A stretch of 64,000 bases of DNA from Bacteroidales bacterium (GTDB taxonomy: Bacteria; Bacteroidota; Bacteroidia; Bacteroidales; UBA932). How positions within the stretch are numbered: position 1 is the stretch's first letter; each line of letters opens with the position of its first letter. The DNA is taken from the NCBI GenBank assembly GCA_024695285.1, contig JAILIM010000031.1:1-64000 (forward strand), written 5' to 3'. Positions 34,664 through 44,406 of the stretch are shown here, piece after piece. A program made the translations under genes and the position numbers. Under the pieces are notes generated by a model that saw nothing but the letters and a program-made list of their open reading frames with translations, was not told where the DNA came from and made no database searches.

Positions 34664-36394
34664 ATGAAAAAGCACATCATACTCTTTGCAGTTCTGTCTC
34701 TTGCCTTTTCGGCCTGCAACCTCACGCTGATGCCTGAAGACGAAGTGTCGCCCGACAAGTATTTCAAGACCGAATCGGACCTGCTTCTCTGGTGCAACCA
34801 GTTCTATTCCAACAATCTGGAAAGTGCCGGCCTCGGTTCCACCACCGATTTCTTCATGTCCAACGGCATATCCGCCTATGTGACAGGAGGCCGGAACCCC
34901 GCCACCCAGAGCTGGAGTTTCTCCTCCCTTCGCAAGATCAACTATATGCTGGAGCATCTGGACCAGTGCACCGACCGGGCCGTTGCCACGAAATACGAAG
35001 CGGTGGGACGTTTCTTCCGCGCCTACTTCTATTTCAAGATGGTGCGCGCCTATGGAGACGTGCCCTGGTTCGACAAGGTGCTCGGCTCAGCCGACCAGGA
35101 TGTCTACAAGCCCCGCGACGACCGTGGTTTCGTGATGGACAAGGTGCTGGAAGATTTCGACTTCGCTATCTCCAACCTGCCTTCCAGCTGGGAAGCGGGC
35201 AACACCCGCGCCACACGCTGGGCCGCCCTTGGGTTTGCCGGCAGGGCGGCGCTCTACGAAGGGACCTTCCGCAAGTACCACGGTATGGCCGACGCCGACA
35301 AGTATCTGAAGAAGGCAGCCGATTACGGCCGCGAATTCACTACTTCCGCTCCTTTCTCCCTCTACACCTCCGGTGCGACGCCCTACCGCGACCTCTTCGT
35401 GGCCGACAACGCCATCACGCAGGAAGTCGTGCTGTGCCGCCACTACGACACTCAGTACGGTGTGTTCCATAGTATGGGCTACAACGTCAACTTCAGCCGT
35501 GCGTCCCTGACCCGGCGCTTCATAAACCATTATCTCTGCGCCGACGGCACCCGTTTCACCGACAAGGAGGGCTGGCGCACTATGGGATATGTGCAGGAGA
35601 TGAAGGGCCGTGACCCGCGCCTCGCCCAGACAGTGCTCTGCCCCGGTTATGTCCAGAAAGGGGCTTCTGCCGTGACGCCCTGCGAGTTCTACTCCTGGAC
35701 GGGCTATGAGCCTATAAAGCACGTGCCTGCGGCCGCCAAGTGCATGTCTTCTTCGGACGATACGGACTGGATACTGCTGCGCGCCCCCGAAGTGTATCTG
35801 AATTTCGCCGAGGCGCTTGCCGAACTCGGCACGCTCACGCAGTCCGACCTGGACATCTCGGTGAACAAGATACGCGCCCGTGCCGGCATGCCTTCGCTTT
35901 CCCTTGATGCGGCTAATTCCAACCCCGACCCGTATCTTCTCGAGTGCTATCCCAACGTCACCCGCAGTGCCAACACCGGCGTGATCCTGGAAATCCGCCG
36001 CGAAAGGGCGGTGGAGCTTGCCCTTGAGGAGCCCGACCGTTCCTGGGATATGTTCCGCTGGGCTGAATGCAAGCAATGCCTGCAGCACTATGTGCCTTGG
36101 TACGGCGTGTATATCCCCGGCCTGGGCGACTACGACACCTCCGGAGACGGCACGCCTGACGTGAACTTCTACCAGGCGGCCGACGGCAGCATCAAGATCA
36201 AGGTCGGCACAAAGGTGCAGGACGTGGTGCTCTCCGAAGGCGACCACGGCTACATCGTGGCCTATTCCACCACCGACTACGGTGCCCTCTGGGATGACGC
36301 CCGCGACTACCTGTGGCCTATTCCTGCCACTCAGCGTGCCCTCTATCCCGACGTCCTCACCCAGAATCCCGGCTATGTGGACGGCGTTAACTAA
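34664..36394 (+). CDS. SusD/RagB-type nutrient-binding lipoprotein
   Basis: This 576-residue lipoprotein (lipobox Cys18, LAFSAC) forms the lid of the SusC transporter. It has N-terminal TPR-like helices (SPDKYFKTESDLLLWCNQFY; RFFRAYFYFKMVRAYGDVPW, a hallmark of the family), the FAEALAEL region and a C-terminal RRERAVELALEEPDRSWDMFRWAECKQ segment. It follows susC by 12 nt and precedes a BACON-GLUG lipoprotein by 12 nt in the same transcript. Ligand specificity cannot be read from sequence. Confidence 0.95.
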   Translation: MKKHIILFAVLSLAFSACNLTLMPEDEVSPDKYFKTESDLLLWCNQFYSNNLESAGLGSTTDFFMSNGISAYVTGGRNPATQSWSFSSLRKINYMLEHLDQCTDRAVATKYEAVGRFFRAYFYFKMVRAYGDVPWFDKVLGSADQDVYKPRDDRGFVMDKVLEDFDFAISNLPSSWEAGNTRATRWAALGFAGRAALYEGTFRKYHGMADADKYLKKAADYGREFTTSAPFSLYTSGATPYRDLFVADNAITQEVVLCRHYDTQYGVFHSMGYNVNFSRASLTRRFINHYLCADGTRFTDKEGWRTMGYVQEMKGRDPRLAQTVLCPGYVQKGASAVTPCEFYSWTGYEPIKHVPAAAKCMSSSDDTDWILLRAPEVYLNFAEALAELGTLTQSDLDISVNKIRARAGMPSLSLDAANSNPDPYLLECYPNVTRSANTGVILEIRRERAVELALEEPDRSWDMFRWAECKQCLQHYVPWYGVYIPGLGDYDTSGDGTPDVNFYQAADGSIKIKVGTKVQDVVLSEGDHGYIVAYSTTDYGALWDDARDYLWPIPATQRALYPDVLTQNPGYVDGVN

Positions 36395-36406
36395 AAGCAT
36401 GAGATT

Positions 36407-38680
36407 ATGAAAAGAACACTCACAATAATTGCAATTCTTTGCGCCGGGGTCTTTGCCTCCTGCAACAAGGCAGTTGCTCCTGCGTCCATCGTCCTCGACG
36501 AGACCACCAGGGAAGCGGATTTCGCAGGCGAGGAATTCACCATCGCCGTGCGCTCCAACCGTGACTGGAAAGCCACTGCAGACGCCGACTGGATCAGTCT
36601 TCGCCACACCGGGGAAGCGGCGCTGGATGCCCGCACCTACATACTTGTGACCGTGACTCCCAACTCCGACCAGGCCCGCACCGGCATCATCACCGTTTCG
36701 GCAGTGGACGGAAGCGCTTCCGCCGCTTTCACGGTGGCGCAGGGGGAGAACGCCCACGTGATCCGCACTCCTGAAAAGTTCGTCGCCTTCCTTGAGGCTG
36801 CAGCAAAATCGGAGGCGGCGGGCGACTTCAGGCTTGGCTCCGACCTGGACCTTTCCGGGGTGAGCCTCCCGAAAGTCGAGGTTATGATTTATCCTTTTGA
36901 CGGACAGGGTTTTGCCATAAAGAACTGGACAAGCTCCGCGCCTTTGTTTGAAAGCATATCCGCCAGCGGTGCAGTCCGCAACCTGGTCCTGGATGCTTCC
37001 TGCAAACTGACCATTCCCGGCGGAGTCGAGAAATTCGGATTCATAGCCGGCGCGAGCGCGGGCACCATAGAGAACGTTGTCAACAACGCTCCCGTAGCCA
37101 TCTCTGCCCTCTCCAAAGGCTGGAAGGGCGTCATCTGCGGCGAGAACATCGGAACCCTGTCCGGCTGCATCAACAAAGGAGCAGTCAGCTACAGCGGTCC
37201 CGCATCTGCCGACGGCTCAGTCTATGTGGGCGGAGTCGCCGGCCGCTCCACGGGCGAAGGCGCCGTTGCGAAAGACTGCTCCAATGAGGGCGTCGTCTCA
37301 GTAGTAATCAATGAGACGGCAGCGCAGAGCGTCTATGTGGCGGGTGTCCAGGGCGCTGCCAACAGCGGTGCCAAGACGCTGAAATGCACCAACAGCGGGG
37401 CAGTTTCGGTGCACGTTCCTTCCATCTCCACCAATGGTCAGGCGGCCGGTATCGTGTGTTACAGCGGAGGCGAAATCACCGACTGCAGCAATTCCGGCGC
37501 CGTTTCTTTCTTCAGCGAAAGCGCCGATGGCAAGGCGGACGGCTCAGTGAAGGGTGTTGGCGTGGCCGGAATTGCCTGCTACTCAGGATGGTCCGGCGGC
37601 AAGACTTCCGGCTGCAACAACAGCGGCGACGTTTACCTGAGGGCCGGATACACCCTTGCCCAGCAGACGGTGGGAAGCGCCACCAAGTATTCCTCCAACG
37701 TGGCCGGAATCGTGGGACACGCCTACCAGTGCACAATTGAAAACTGCCACAACACAGGCAAGGTGCGCAGCGAATTCCGCAACATCGACGATGCATCCTC
37801 CGTATATAACACCACGGCGCGCCAGAGCGTCGGAGGCGTTGTGTCGTCCACATGGGGCGACGTCGTCAGCTGCTCCAACAAAGGCGCCGTCGAGGTGGTC
37901 TGGATCACCGGAGCCCATGACGCATCGCTCTCGAAAAACTTTGTGGGCCAGGTGGGAGGCATCAGCGGGGGAGACTACCACTCTGACCAGCTGAGTTCCA
38001 GCATCATAGGCTGCACCAACGAGGGTGACGTATCCATCACCTGCGACTCGGCCCAGTCCAACAACGCTTTCGGAGGTATCGTTGGCTGGCCCGGCAAGGA
38101 AAACGCATCCGGAGTTAACCATATCAGCGATTGTGTGAACAGGGGAGCCCTGACGCTGGACGGCTTCAGCAAGTCCCGTATCGGCGGCATCAGCGGCGGC
38201 GCCGTCAAGTGCAGCGGCTGCAAGAATTACGGAAAGATATGGCTTAAGGCGGGGCTGACCAACTGCTCGGTGGGCGGTATCATCGGATTCCAGAACTTCT
38301 TCGACGTGGCATCCTGCGAGAGCCGCGGGGAAGTGGGTTCCGACGTGAAGCTCGCCGGCACCGAGACGTCGGCGGCAGGCGGAGTCGGCGCTCTAGTGGG
38401 TGCCCTGGGCAACACCGCGCAGACCTACTCGGGCTGCAAGGTGGACTGCGCAGTGGTGGTGCCCGAAGGCTCTGCGGCATCCATGCTCATTGGTGTCATC
38501 GGCCAGAACAAGGCTGTCACGACCAAGCTCGAGCTCGGCACTGCAGCCGATCCCATCAAGGTAAAGGGCAGCTTCAACGGCACGGCCCTTACCTCCTCCA
38601 ACTTCGAGACCTACATTCGTCGTCCCGACTTTTCACTGGTAAATAACAATATAGTATTCAATGTGCAATATGGCGACTAA
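36407..38680 (+). CDS. BACON plus GLUG-repeat surface lipoprotein
   Basis: This 757-residue lipoprotein (lipobox Cys19, VFASC) has a BACON-like module at about 25-115 (FTIAVRSNRDWKATADADWISL, ending SAAFTVAQGEN). A segment with GSDLDLSGV and DGQGFAIKNW is followed by GLUG-like repeats of GG-V-x-G...C-x-N-x-G-x-V across about 220-720 (for example NEGVVS, NSGAVSFF, NTGKVRS). It is the third gene from susC and probably works with SusD in surface binding. Its stop codon overlaps small ORF C, whose ATG starts 11 nt before this gene ends. The paralogue at 38818 has the same repeat plan but a fimbrillin-like front end. Confidence 0.8.
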   Translation: MKRTLTIIAILCAGVFASCNKAVAPASIVLDETTREADFAGEEFTIAVRSNRDWKATADADWISLRHTGEAALDARTYILVTVTPNSDQARTGIITVSAVDGSASAAFTVAQGENAHVIRTPEKFVAFLEAAAKSEAAGDFRLGSDLDLSGVSLPKVEVMIYPFDGQGFAIKNWTSSAPLFESISASGAVRNLVLDASCKLTIPGGVEKFGFIAGASAGTIENVVNNAPVAISALSKGWKGVICGENIGTLSGCINKGAVSYSGPASADGSVYVGGVAGRSTGEGAVAKDCSNEGVVSVVINETAAQSVYVAGVQGAANSGAKTLKCTNSGAVSVHVPSISTNGQAAGIVCYSGGEITDCSNSGAVSFFSESADGKADGSVKGVGVAGIACYSGWSGGKTSGCNNSGDVYLRAGYTLAQQTVGSATKYSSNVAGIVGHAYQCTIENCHNTGKVRSEFRNIDDASSVYNTTARQSVGGVVSSTWGDVVSCSNKGAVEVVWITGAHDASLSKNFVGQVGGISGGDYHSDQLSSSIIGCTNEGDVSITCDSAQSNNAFGGIVGWPGKENASGVNHISDCVNRGALTLDGFSKSRIGGISGGAVKCSGCKNYGKIWLKAGLTNCSVGGIIGFQNFFDVASCESRGEVGSDVKLAGTETSAAGGVGALVGALGNTAQTYSGCKVDCAVVVPEGSAASMLIGVIGQNKAVTTKLELGTAADPIKVKGSFNGTALTSSNFETYIRRPDFSLVNNNIVFNVQYGD

Positions 38681-38804
38681 AACTGCTCCCTGGGAGTATC
38701 AAACTCCTATTTGTGAATTGTCCGCCTCCGTGCCCTCCTTGCTCTGTTACAGCGAAGACTGCACGACGGAATCTTTTGATGACCTGGGTACTTTCGAGTG
38801 GTAA
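38670..38804 (+). CDS. Small Y-x-x-P peptide upstream of lipoprotein (copy C)
   Basis: This 44-codon ORF starts inside the end of the BACON-GLUG gene (11-nt overlap in another frame) and stops 13 nt before the next lipoprotein. It contains EYQTPICELS (9-18), LLCYSED, a further Cys and ESFDDLG near the end, closely paralleling copies A and B. The overlap with the preceding gene implies translational coupling. It has no signal peptide and no recognisable domain. Confidence 0.65.
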   Translation: MATKTAPWEYQTPICELSASVPSLLCYSEDCTTESFDDLGTFEW

Positions 38805-38817
38805 TAAGGAAATGATT

Positions 38818-41655
38818 ATGAAAAAGTTAGCTTTCTTTCTGGCGCTTGGCGCATTTGTGGCGCTGACCGCCTCGTGCAATCGCGAAACCATTGCCCCGGA
38901 AGCTCCTGCAGGAGATGGCCTTGTCCAGGTGAGTTTCATTGCCGGCAAGGCTGATCTGACCAGGACCATGCTTGACGGCCTCAGGGTCGTATGGAGCGAG
39001 GGTGACCAAATCGCAGTGTTCGACGGCACTGCACTCCAGTGTTTCACCCTGGCAAACGGTGCCGGATCCACCACTGCCACTTTCACCGGCTTGGTCTCTT
39101 CGGGCGCTACCGAGTTTACCGCCGTGTCGCCTTTCTCTGCCGCCACGCTGGACGGTACCTCGCTTGTGGTGACTGTCCCTTCAGTCCAGACTCTGAGCGC
39201 GGGCTATCCTGTAGATCCCGATGCCTTGGTGGCAGTTGCCAAGGCGAGTGCCGGAGGCAGTTTCAATTTCAAGAATGTGGCTTCGCTTGCCAAGTTCACC
39301 CTGGCTTCCGGAGATTTCTCTTCCGTGGATTTCGGCCCGGCTCCCAAGGCCACAAATGTGGTTCCGGATTTCGAGACCGGTGTAATCCCTGCAGAATCCC
39401 TTGGAGCGGCGGCAATGTACACCCTGTCTCCTTCCGGCAGTTCCTTTGCCGCGGGTGACTACTACATTGCCGTAGCCCCCGGAGCTGTCGAGGGCGTGAC
39501 TTTCGTCCTTGGAAATTCTACTTCGCGCAGCTACAAGCAGAGCGCAAATACTGCCGATATGAAGCGCAACGGCTGCGTGAACTTCGGTACCGTTTCCGAA
39601 GGACTAACCAGCCTGCTGTACGACATTTCCAATGCCGCAGACCTCCAGGACTGGGCCCTGCACGCAAATCTGTATGGGCCGGCAGATGTGGTGAAGGTCA
39701 CTGCCGACATCGATATGTCCGGCGTGAACTATGCCCCGGGCAAGCCTTTTGCCGGAACGCTTGACGGTCAGGGACACTCCATCAAGAACTGGATCAGTTC
39801 GGTGCCCCTTCTTGAAACGCTCCGTACACAGGGCGAACTCAAAGCTGTCACGCTTTCTTCCAGTTGTGTGCTCACGTTCCCGAACAAGCTTTCCAACTTT
39901 GGATTCGTGGTGGCAAACAACCGCGGCAGGATTTCTGACGTTATCGTGGAAGCATCTGCTTCGGTTCCTGCAATCGATTCCGAGAGCGCGCAGGACGGCC
40001 GTTTCGGCCTGGTCGTGGGCAATAATGACGAAAGCGGTACGGTGATGAACTGCACCACAAGCGGAAGCATAGATATGTCTGCTCCCGGTATCGTTGCAGG
40101 CAACAACCTCTATCTGGGCGCCGTGATGGGCCGTAACGCAGGTTATGTCAGCGACTGTTCCAACAGTGGGGCAGTGAACGTGGAGTTCACCGACGACACA
40201 ATGACCAAGTGCCTGTATGCTGCAGGAATCAGCGGCCACGCGGCGGCCTCCGGAATATTCGAGGCCTGCACCAATACCGGTGATGTCACGATCAAGACTC
40301 CGGGTTCCGGTAACGACTGCCTGTTTGCCTGCGGCGTAATCGGTTTCTCCGGCGCACGCCTTATCGGCTGCACAAATTCCGGCACGATTTCCGTGCTGTC
40401 CGAGTCTTCGGACGGGGCGGGAGACGGTCCGCTGAAGAGGGCCTGCGCGGCTGGCGTTGCCGGATACAGCGCCGGTGAGATGAGCTCCTGCGAAAACCAC
40501 GGGGACGTGGTCCTGCGAGGCGGATACAGCACCGGATATGCCGGCGTGGGGTCGCTCACCCTCGTATCGAGTGTCGCTGCAGGCGTGGCCGGTCTCGTCT
40601 ACAAAGCCGAAGTCAATGACTGCATCAACAGCGGCGACGTGAGTTCCACACTGCTGAACATAGACAATGCGAACTCCAATTACAATACAAACACCCGTGC
40701 GACCATCGGAGGCGTTGTGGGAAATCTTCAAGGCACTATCAATAACAGCAGCAACGCCGGAAAGGTTGACGCCTACTGGGTGACTTCGACCCACAACGGC
40801 GGTCTGAACAAGCAGTTTGTGGCGCAGGGTGGCGGAATCTGCGGCGGCTCCTACAATTCTGCCGACAAGAAGGTGTCCAGTATCAACGGCTGTACCAACA
40901 GCGGAAGGGTATCATTCACCTGCGATGCGACCGGTTCCAACAATGCGTTCGGCGGCATCGTGGGCTGGCCCGGCTCTGAGCCTTCAGGCGGTGCCGCGAC
41001 TCAGACGGGAGCGATTTCCGGCTGCGCTTTCTCGGGAGAAATGGTCCTTGACGGGTTCGGCAAGACCAGGGCCGGCGGCATTAGCGGCGGTGCCTGCACA
41101 ATCGAAAGCTGCAGTGTCAGCGGCACTATCTCCATTCCCGGTAAGATCAATTCCGGCTACATCGGCGGCGTCGTTGGTTACGAGGCGGCAGGCCATACGG
41201 TGTCCGACACTGTCGTGGATCACCTTACGATCGATTACACCAACGATGCGTATATGAACGGTACGATTTATGGCCTTGGCGGCCTGGTGGGCCAGCCCCA
41301 GAATGCCGCCGGCTTCGGGATCGGCTCCGGCTGCTCGATACTGGTCACGATCAAGTCGAACCATTGCCGAGACATAGGCTTTATCGCCGGAAGGATCACC
41401 AACACGGCCAACACCATGGCTTACGGCACTGCCGGCAGCAAGCTCACCATCAAGAAGGGCTGCTCCATAGTCAACAAGCACACGGGCAACACCGTGTCCG
41501 TCGAGTCTGAAGCCGATCTTGCGCAGGTTATCAGTTCCTACAAGGAAACTCAGGACGGCAAAATCAATTACGATTATGGCGGATTCCTCGCCGGTTCGCT
41601 TAATTATGATAAGTGGAAGAGCCTTGTGACCTTTAATCTCAATTATTCGGAATAA
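38818..41655 (+). CDS. Fimbrillin-like lipoprotein with GLUG-type repeats
   Basis: This 945-residue lipoprotein starts at ATG 38818, 7 nt after AAGGA (ATG 38812 in the same frame is less well placed), giving lipobox Cys20 (ALTASC). Residues about 35-260 are fimbrillin-like (TRTMLDGLRVVWSEGDQIAVF; FTAVSPFSAA). A DLQDW...DIDMSGVNY segment leads into GLUG-like repeats to about residue 870 (CSNSGAVNVEF, CTNTGDVTIK, CENHGDVVL). The repeat part resembles the protein encoded at 36407 in order and wording, so the two are duplicates with different front ends. Small ORF C precedes it. It is probably an outer-surface adhesin or ligand collector for this locus. Confidence 0.8.
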   Translation: MKKLAFFLALGAFVALTASCNRETIAPEAPAGDGLVQVSFIAGKADLTRTMLDGLRVVWSEGDQIAVFDGTALQCFTLANGAGSTTATFTGLVSSGATEFTAVSPFSAATLDGTSLVVTVPSVQTLSAGYPVDPDALVAVAKASAGGSFNFKNVASLAKFTLASGDFSSVDFGPAPKATNVVPDFETGVIPAESLGAAAMYTLSPSGSSFAAGDYYIAVAPGAVEGVTFVLGNSTSRSYKQSANTADMKRNGCVNFGTVSEGLTSLLYDISNAADLQDWALHANLYGPADVVKVTADIDMSGVNYAPGKPFAGTLDGQGHSIKNWISSVPLLETLRTQGELKAVTLSSSCVLTFPNKLSNFGFVVANNRGRISDVIVEASASVPAIDSESAQDGRFGLVVGNNDESGTVMNCTTSGSIDMSAPGIVAGNNLYLGAVMGRNAGYVSDCSNSGAVNVEFTDDTMTKCLYAAGISGHAAASGIFEACTNTGDVTIKTPGSGNDCLFACGVIGFSGARLIGCTNSGTISVLSESSDGAGDGPLKRACAAGVAGYSAGEMSSCENHGDVVLRGGYSTGYAGVGSLTLVSSVAAGVAGLVYKAEVNDCINSGDVSSTLLNIDNANSNYNTNTRATIGGVVGNLQGTINNSSNAGKVDAYWVTSTHNGGLNKQFVAQGGGICGGSYNSADKKVSSINGCTNSGRVSFTCDATGSNNAFGGIVGWPGSEPSGGAATQTGAISGCAFSGEMVLDGFGKTRAGGISGGACTIESCSVSGTISIPGKINSGYIGGVVGYEAAGHTVSDTVVDHLTIDYTNDAYMNGTIYGLGGLVGQPQNAAGFGIGSGCSILVTIKSNHCRDIGFIAGRITNTANTMAYGTAGSKLTIKKGCSIVNKHTGNTVSVESEADLAQVISSYKETQDGKINYDYGGFLAGSLNYDKWKSLVTFNLNYSE

Positions 41656-41658
41656 ACT

Positions 41659-44406
41659 ATGATGAAACGCTTTATCCTTATCGCTGCTGCGGTTTCGCTC
41701 GCTTTTTCCTGCGGCAGGGAAGATCCGGAGGGGGCTTTGCACCCCGACGGGGCGCTGCGCACTTTCGAAGCCGTGCTCGAGTCCCCCTCAGTGAGCCGGA
41801 CCTCGCTGGCCACGGGCGGCAAGGTGGTCTGGAGCGAAGGCGATCAGATAAAGCTCTTTAATGCTGCGCAGACGGGCGGCTCGGTGTTCAGCGCCGATGC
41901 CGCCTCGGCTGGCGGCAGTTCTGCCGTTTTTCGTGGCAGCATAGACGGTGATGCACCCTTCTATGCTGTGTATCCGGCTTCTGCCGGAGTTGCTCTCTCC
42001 GGCAACGAACTCGGAATCTCCCTGCCTTCTGTCCAGGAATATGCTTCCGGGTCTTTTGCCCCGGGAGCCAATCCGGCGGCAGCATATAGCACAGACGGAA
42101 CCCACCTGCAGTTCAGGAACCTGTGCGGCCTGCTTTGTGTGCAGCTGACCGGCTCGGCAAGTGTGAGTTCCATATCTGTCACCAGCGCCGATAATGAAGC
42201 GCTCTGGGGCAGCGGCACCGTGGCTTTCGGCGATGCGCCGCTGCTTTCGCTCAAGTACACCGGAAAGGATCAGCGCACGCTCACCCTGGAGTGCCCTTCA
42301 GCCGTGCAGCTTTCGAAAGACACACCCCAGGCATTTTATTTTGTGGTCCCGGCGGGGACTCTGGCCGGCGGCTTCACCGTCACCGTCAAGGACTCCGACG
42401 GCGGATCCCAGACCAAGTCGGCCCGTGCCGGCCTGGACCTGAGGCGCTCCTCCATGTGCTCGCTTAGCCCGTTGGAATACAACGGTGCGGCTCTCCCGGA
42501 TGTGTCTTCGATGACACTTCCCGACGGCGTGCTGACGCTCAATTTCAATGCGCCCACGGTGTTCCCGTACTCCGGCGCTTCGGTCGGGGACTACATCCGC
42601 CTGACATCCCGCAGCAACTCTTCGCAGGTGCTGGTGGCACGCGTGACGGCGGCCGACAGCGCGACTGGCTTTACCGTAGAGCCCATGCCGCAGGGCTTCA
42701 TAGGTGGCATGTATGAGGTCAAGATCTGCATCGGCGGCCCCCTCCGGAGCCTTGGAATGGCGTTCGTGGATGTGCGGGACACCTATGAAGTCGAGTTCCG
42801 CAGCGGCTACACTATGTACGGCCGGGTGATCGACAATTCCGGGAACCCTCTGCAGGGCGTGAGCGTTTCGGATGGCGTCAAGACCACAAAGACCGATGCC
42901 AACGGCTGCTATTACATCGATTCAGCGCGCAAGTACGGCTACGTGTCGATCTCCCAGCCCCGCGGGTACACGGTGGCCGTCAACCGCAGTACGGCTCAGT
43001 TCTTCCGGCGTGTCAGTTCCGACCGGACGGAACCCCAGATGAACAACTTCGTCCTTGCTCCTCTGGATGCACAGACCCACAGAGCCGTTTTCTTCACCGA
43101 CTGCCACCTTGCCAACCGGTCCAGCAGTGACGTGCAGCAGTTCCGGGCCGGATTCAAGAAGGAACTCTCACAGGCCCAGGCCGAAGCCCGCGGCTCCGGA
43201 TTGCCGCTTGTTGCCCTCTGTCTTGGCGACAGCACCTGGGACGAATTCTGGTACTCGATGCTCTATCAACCGGATTCTTTCAAGGAGGAACTGTCGGGCT
43301 TCGATATCCCCATTTATGTGATCCCCGGCAATCATGACAACGACCCTTATGTGGCATCCGACCTGCTGGCAGAGGCCCCTTTCCGTGCAGCGTTCGGCCC
43401 CAGCTACTATTCCTTCAACCTCGGTGATATCCACTATGTGATGATGGACAATACGGTGTTTGCCAACAAAGGCGGCACCCAGGGCACTGTCGGCGACCTG
43501 AGCTACAGCTCCAAATTCACCTCCGATGAGCTCAGCTGGCTGCGCGCGGATTTGCAGAACGCCCCGTCCGACTGCCGTATCGTGCTGGGCGTGCACTGCC
43601 ATTTCAGCACCAGGACTTATCTGCCTGACGGAAGTCACAGTGAGCCCTGGTTCAGCTACAATATGCCTCAGTCCGACCTCACCGCAGTATTTAACTACGC
43701 AGGCAAGCGCCCGTTGGAGATAGTTTCAGGCCACACCCATCAGCGTTTCACCAACTATTTTTCCGATATCCGCCGCGAGCAGAATATAGGCGCGGTCTGC
43801 GCTTCCTGGTGGTGGACAGGGCACTACACCGGCGGGCGGACCAACATCAGCCAGGACGGAACTCCTGCCGGCTATATGATACTTGATGCCGTTTCTTCCG
43901 ACATTTCCACACACTACAAACCGGTAGGAAAGGATCCTTCGTACCAGTTCCGGGCCTACGACCTGAACAACTGCCTCATAGAGCGGGCAACGTATTGTCC
44001 AAAGGTGAAGGACAATTATTCATTCATCACCGAGGCGTACTACAAGCAGTATGTACACGGCTACGACGAACCCCGCAGCGACAACAAGATACTGGTGAAC
44101 GTGTTCAACTGGAATACGCATTATACTGTCAGTATGACTGAAATAGGGGTGGGGCGCCTGGATGTGAAGCGAGTCGAGGCCTACGATCCTTTGCACATCA
44201 TACACTTCAACTGCTACAGGATGAACGCCTCGAGCAGCAGTATGACTTTCACCACAAACGCCACGGCTCATATGTTCGAGGCCACCTGCTCAAGCGCCAC
44301 GTCTTCCGTCCTCATAGAGGTGACGGATGAATACGGGAATACCTACAGCGAGACGATGACCCGTCCCCGCATGCTTTACGATATGTCTAAATCTGATAAA
44401 TGGTGA
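41659..44406 (+). CDS. Fimbrillin-like domain fused to metallophosphoesterase, lipoprotein
   Basis: This 915-residue lipoprotein (lipobox about Cys18, LAFSC) has residues about 35-275 fimbrillin-like (SRTSLATGGKVVWSEGDQIKLF; FYAVYPAS). From about 285 on it parallels the protein at 27942: an N-terminal module with YTMYGRVIDNSGNPLQGVSVSDG, the phosphoesterase core (FTDCHLANR, LCLGDSTWDE, PGNHDNDPY, GVHCHFS, SGHTHQRF) and the C-terminal module. All core metal ligands look present. The two phosphoesterases are clear paralogues in one operon, but here an adhesin-like domain replaces the DPGPGP linker, presumably anchoring the enzyme to a surface structure. It overlaps the MBL gene by 7 nt. Confidence 0.85.
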   Translation: MMKRFILIAAAVSLAFSCGREDPEGALHPDGALRTFEAVLESPSVSRTSLATGGKVVWSEGDQIKLFNAAQTGGSVFSADAASAGGSSAVFRGSIDGDAPFYAVYPASAGVALSGNELGISLPSVQEYASGSFAPGANPAAAYSTDGTHLQFRNLCGLLCVQLTGSASVSSISVTSADNEALWGSGTVAFGDAPLLSLKYTGKDQRTLTLECPSAVQLSKDTPQAFYFVVPAGTLAGGFTVTVKDSDGGSQTKSARAGLDLRRSSMCSLSPLEYNGAALPDVSSMTLPDGVLTLNFNAPTVFPYSGASVGDYIRLTSRSNSSQVLVARVTAADSATGFTVEPMPQGFIGGMYEVKICIGGPLRSLGMAFVDVRDTYEVEFRSGYTMYGRVIDNSGNPLQGVSVSDGVKTTKTDANGCYYIDSARKYGYVSISQPRGYTVAVNRSTAQFFRRVSSDRTEPQMNNFVLAPLDAQTHRAVFFTDCHLANRSSSDVQQFRAGFKKELSQAQAEARGSGLPLVALCLGDSTWDEFWYSMLYQPDSFKEELSGFDIPIYVIPGNHDNDPYVASDLLAEAPFRAAFGPSYYSFNLGDIHYVMMDNTVFANKGGTQGTVGDLSYSSKFTSDELSWLRADLQNAPSDCRIVLGVHCHFSTRTYLPDGSHSEPWFSYNMPQSDLTAVFNYAGKRPLEIVSGHTHQRFTNYFSDIRREQNIGAVCASWWWTGHYTGGRTNISQDGTPAGYMILDAVSSDISTHYKPVGKDPSYQFRAYDLNNCLIERATYCPKVKDNYSFITEAYYKQYVHGYDEPRSDNKILVNVFNWNTHYTVSMTEIGVGRLDVKRVEAYDPLHIIHFNCYRMNASSSSMTFTTNATAHMFEATCSSATSSVLIEVTDEYGNTYSETMTRPRMLYDMSKSDKW

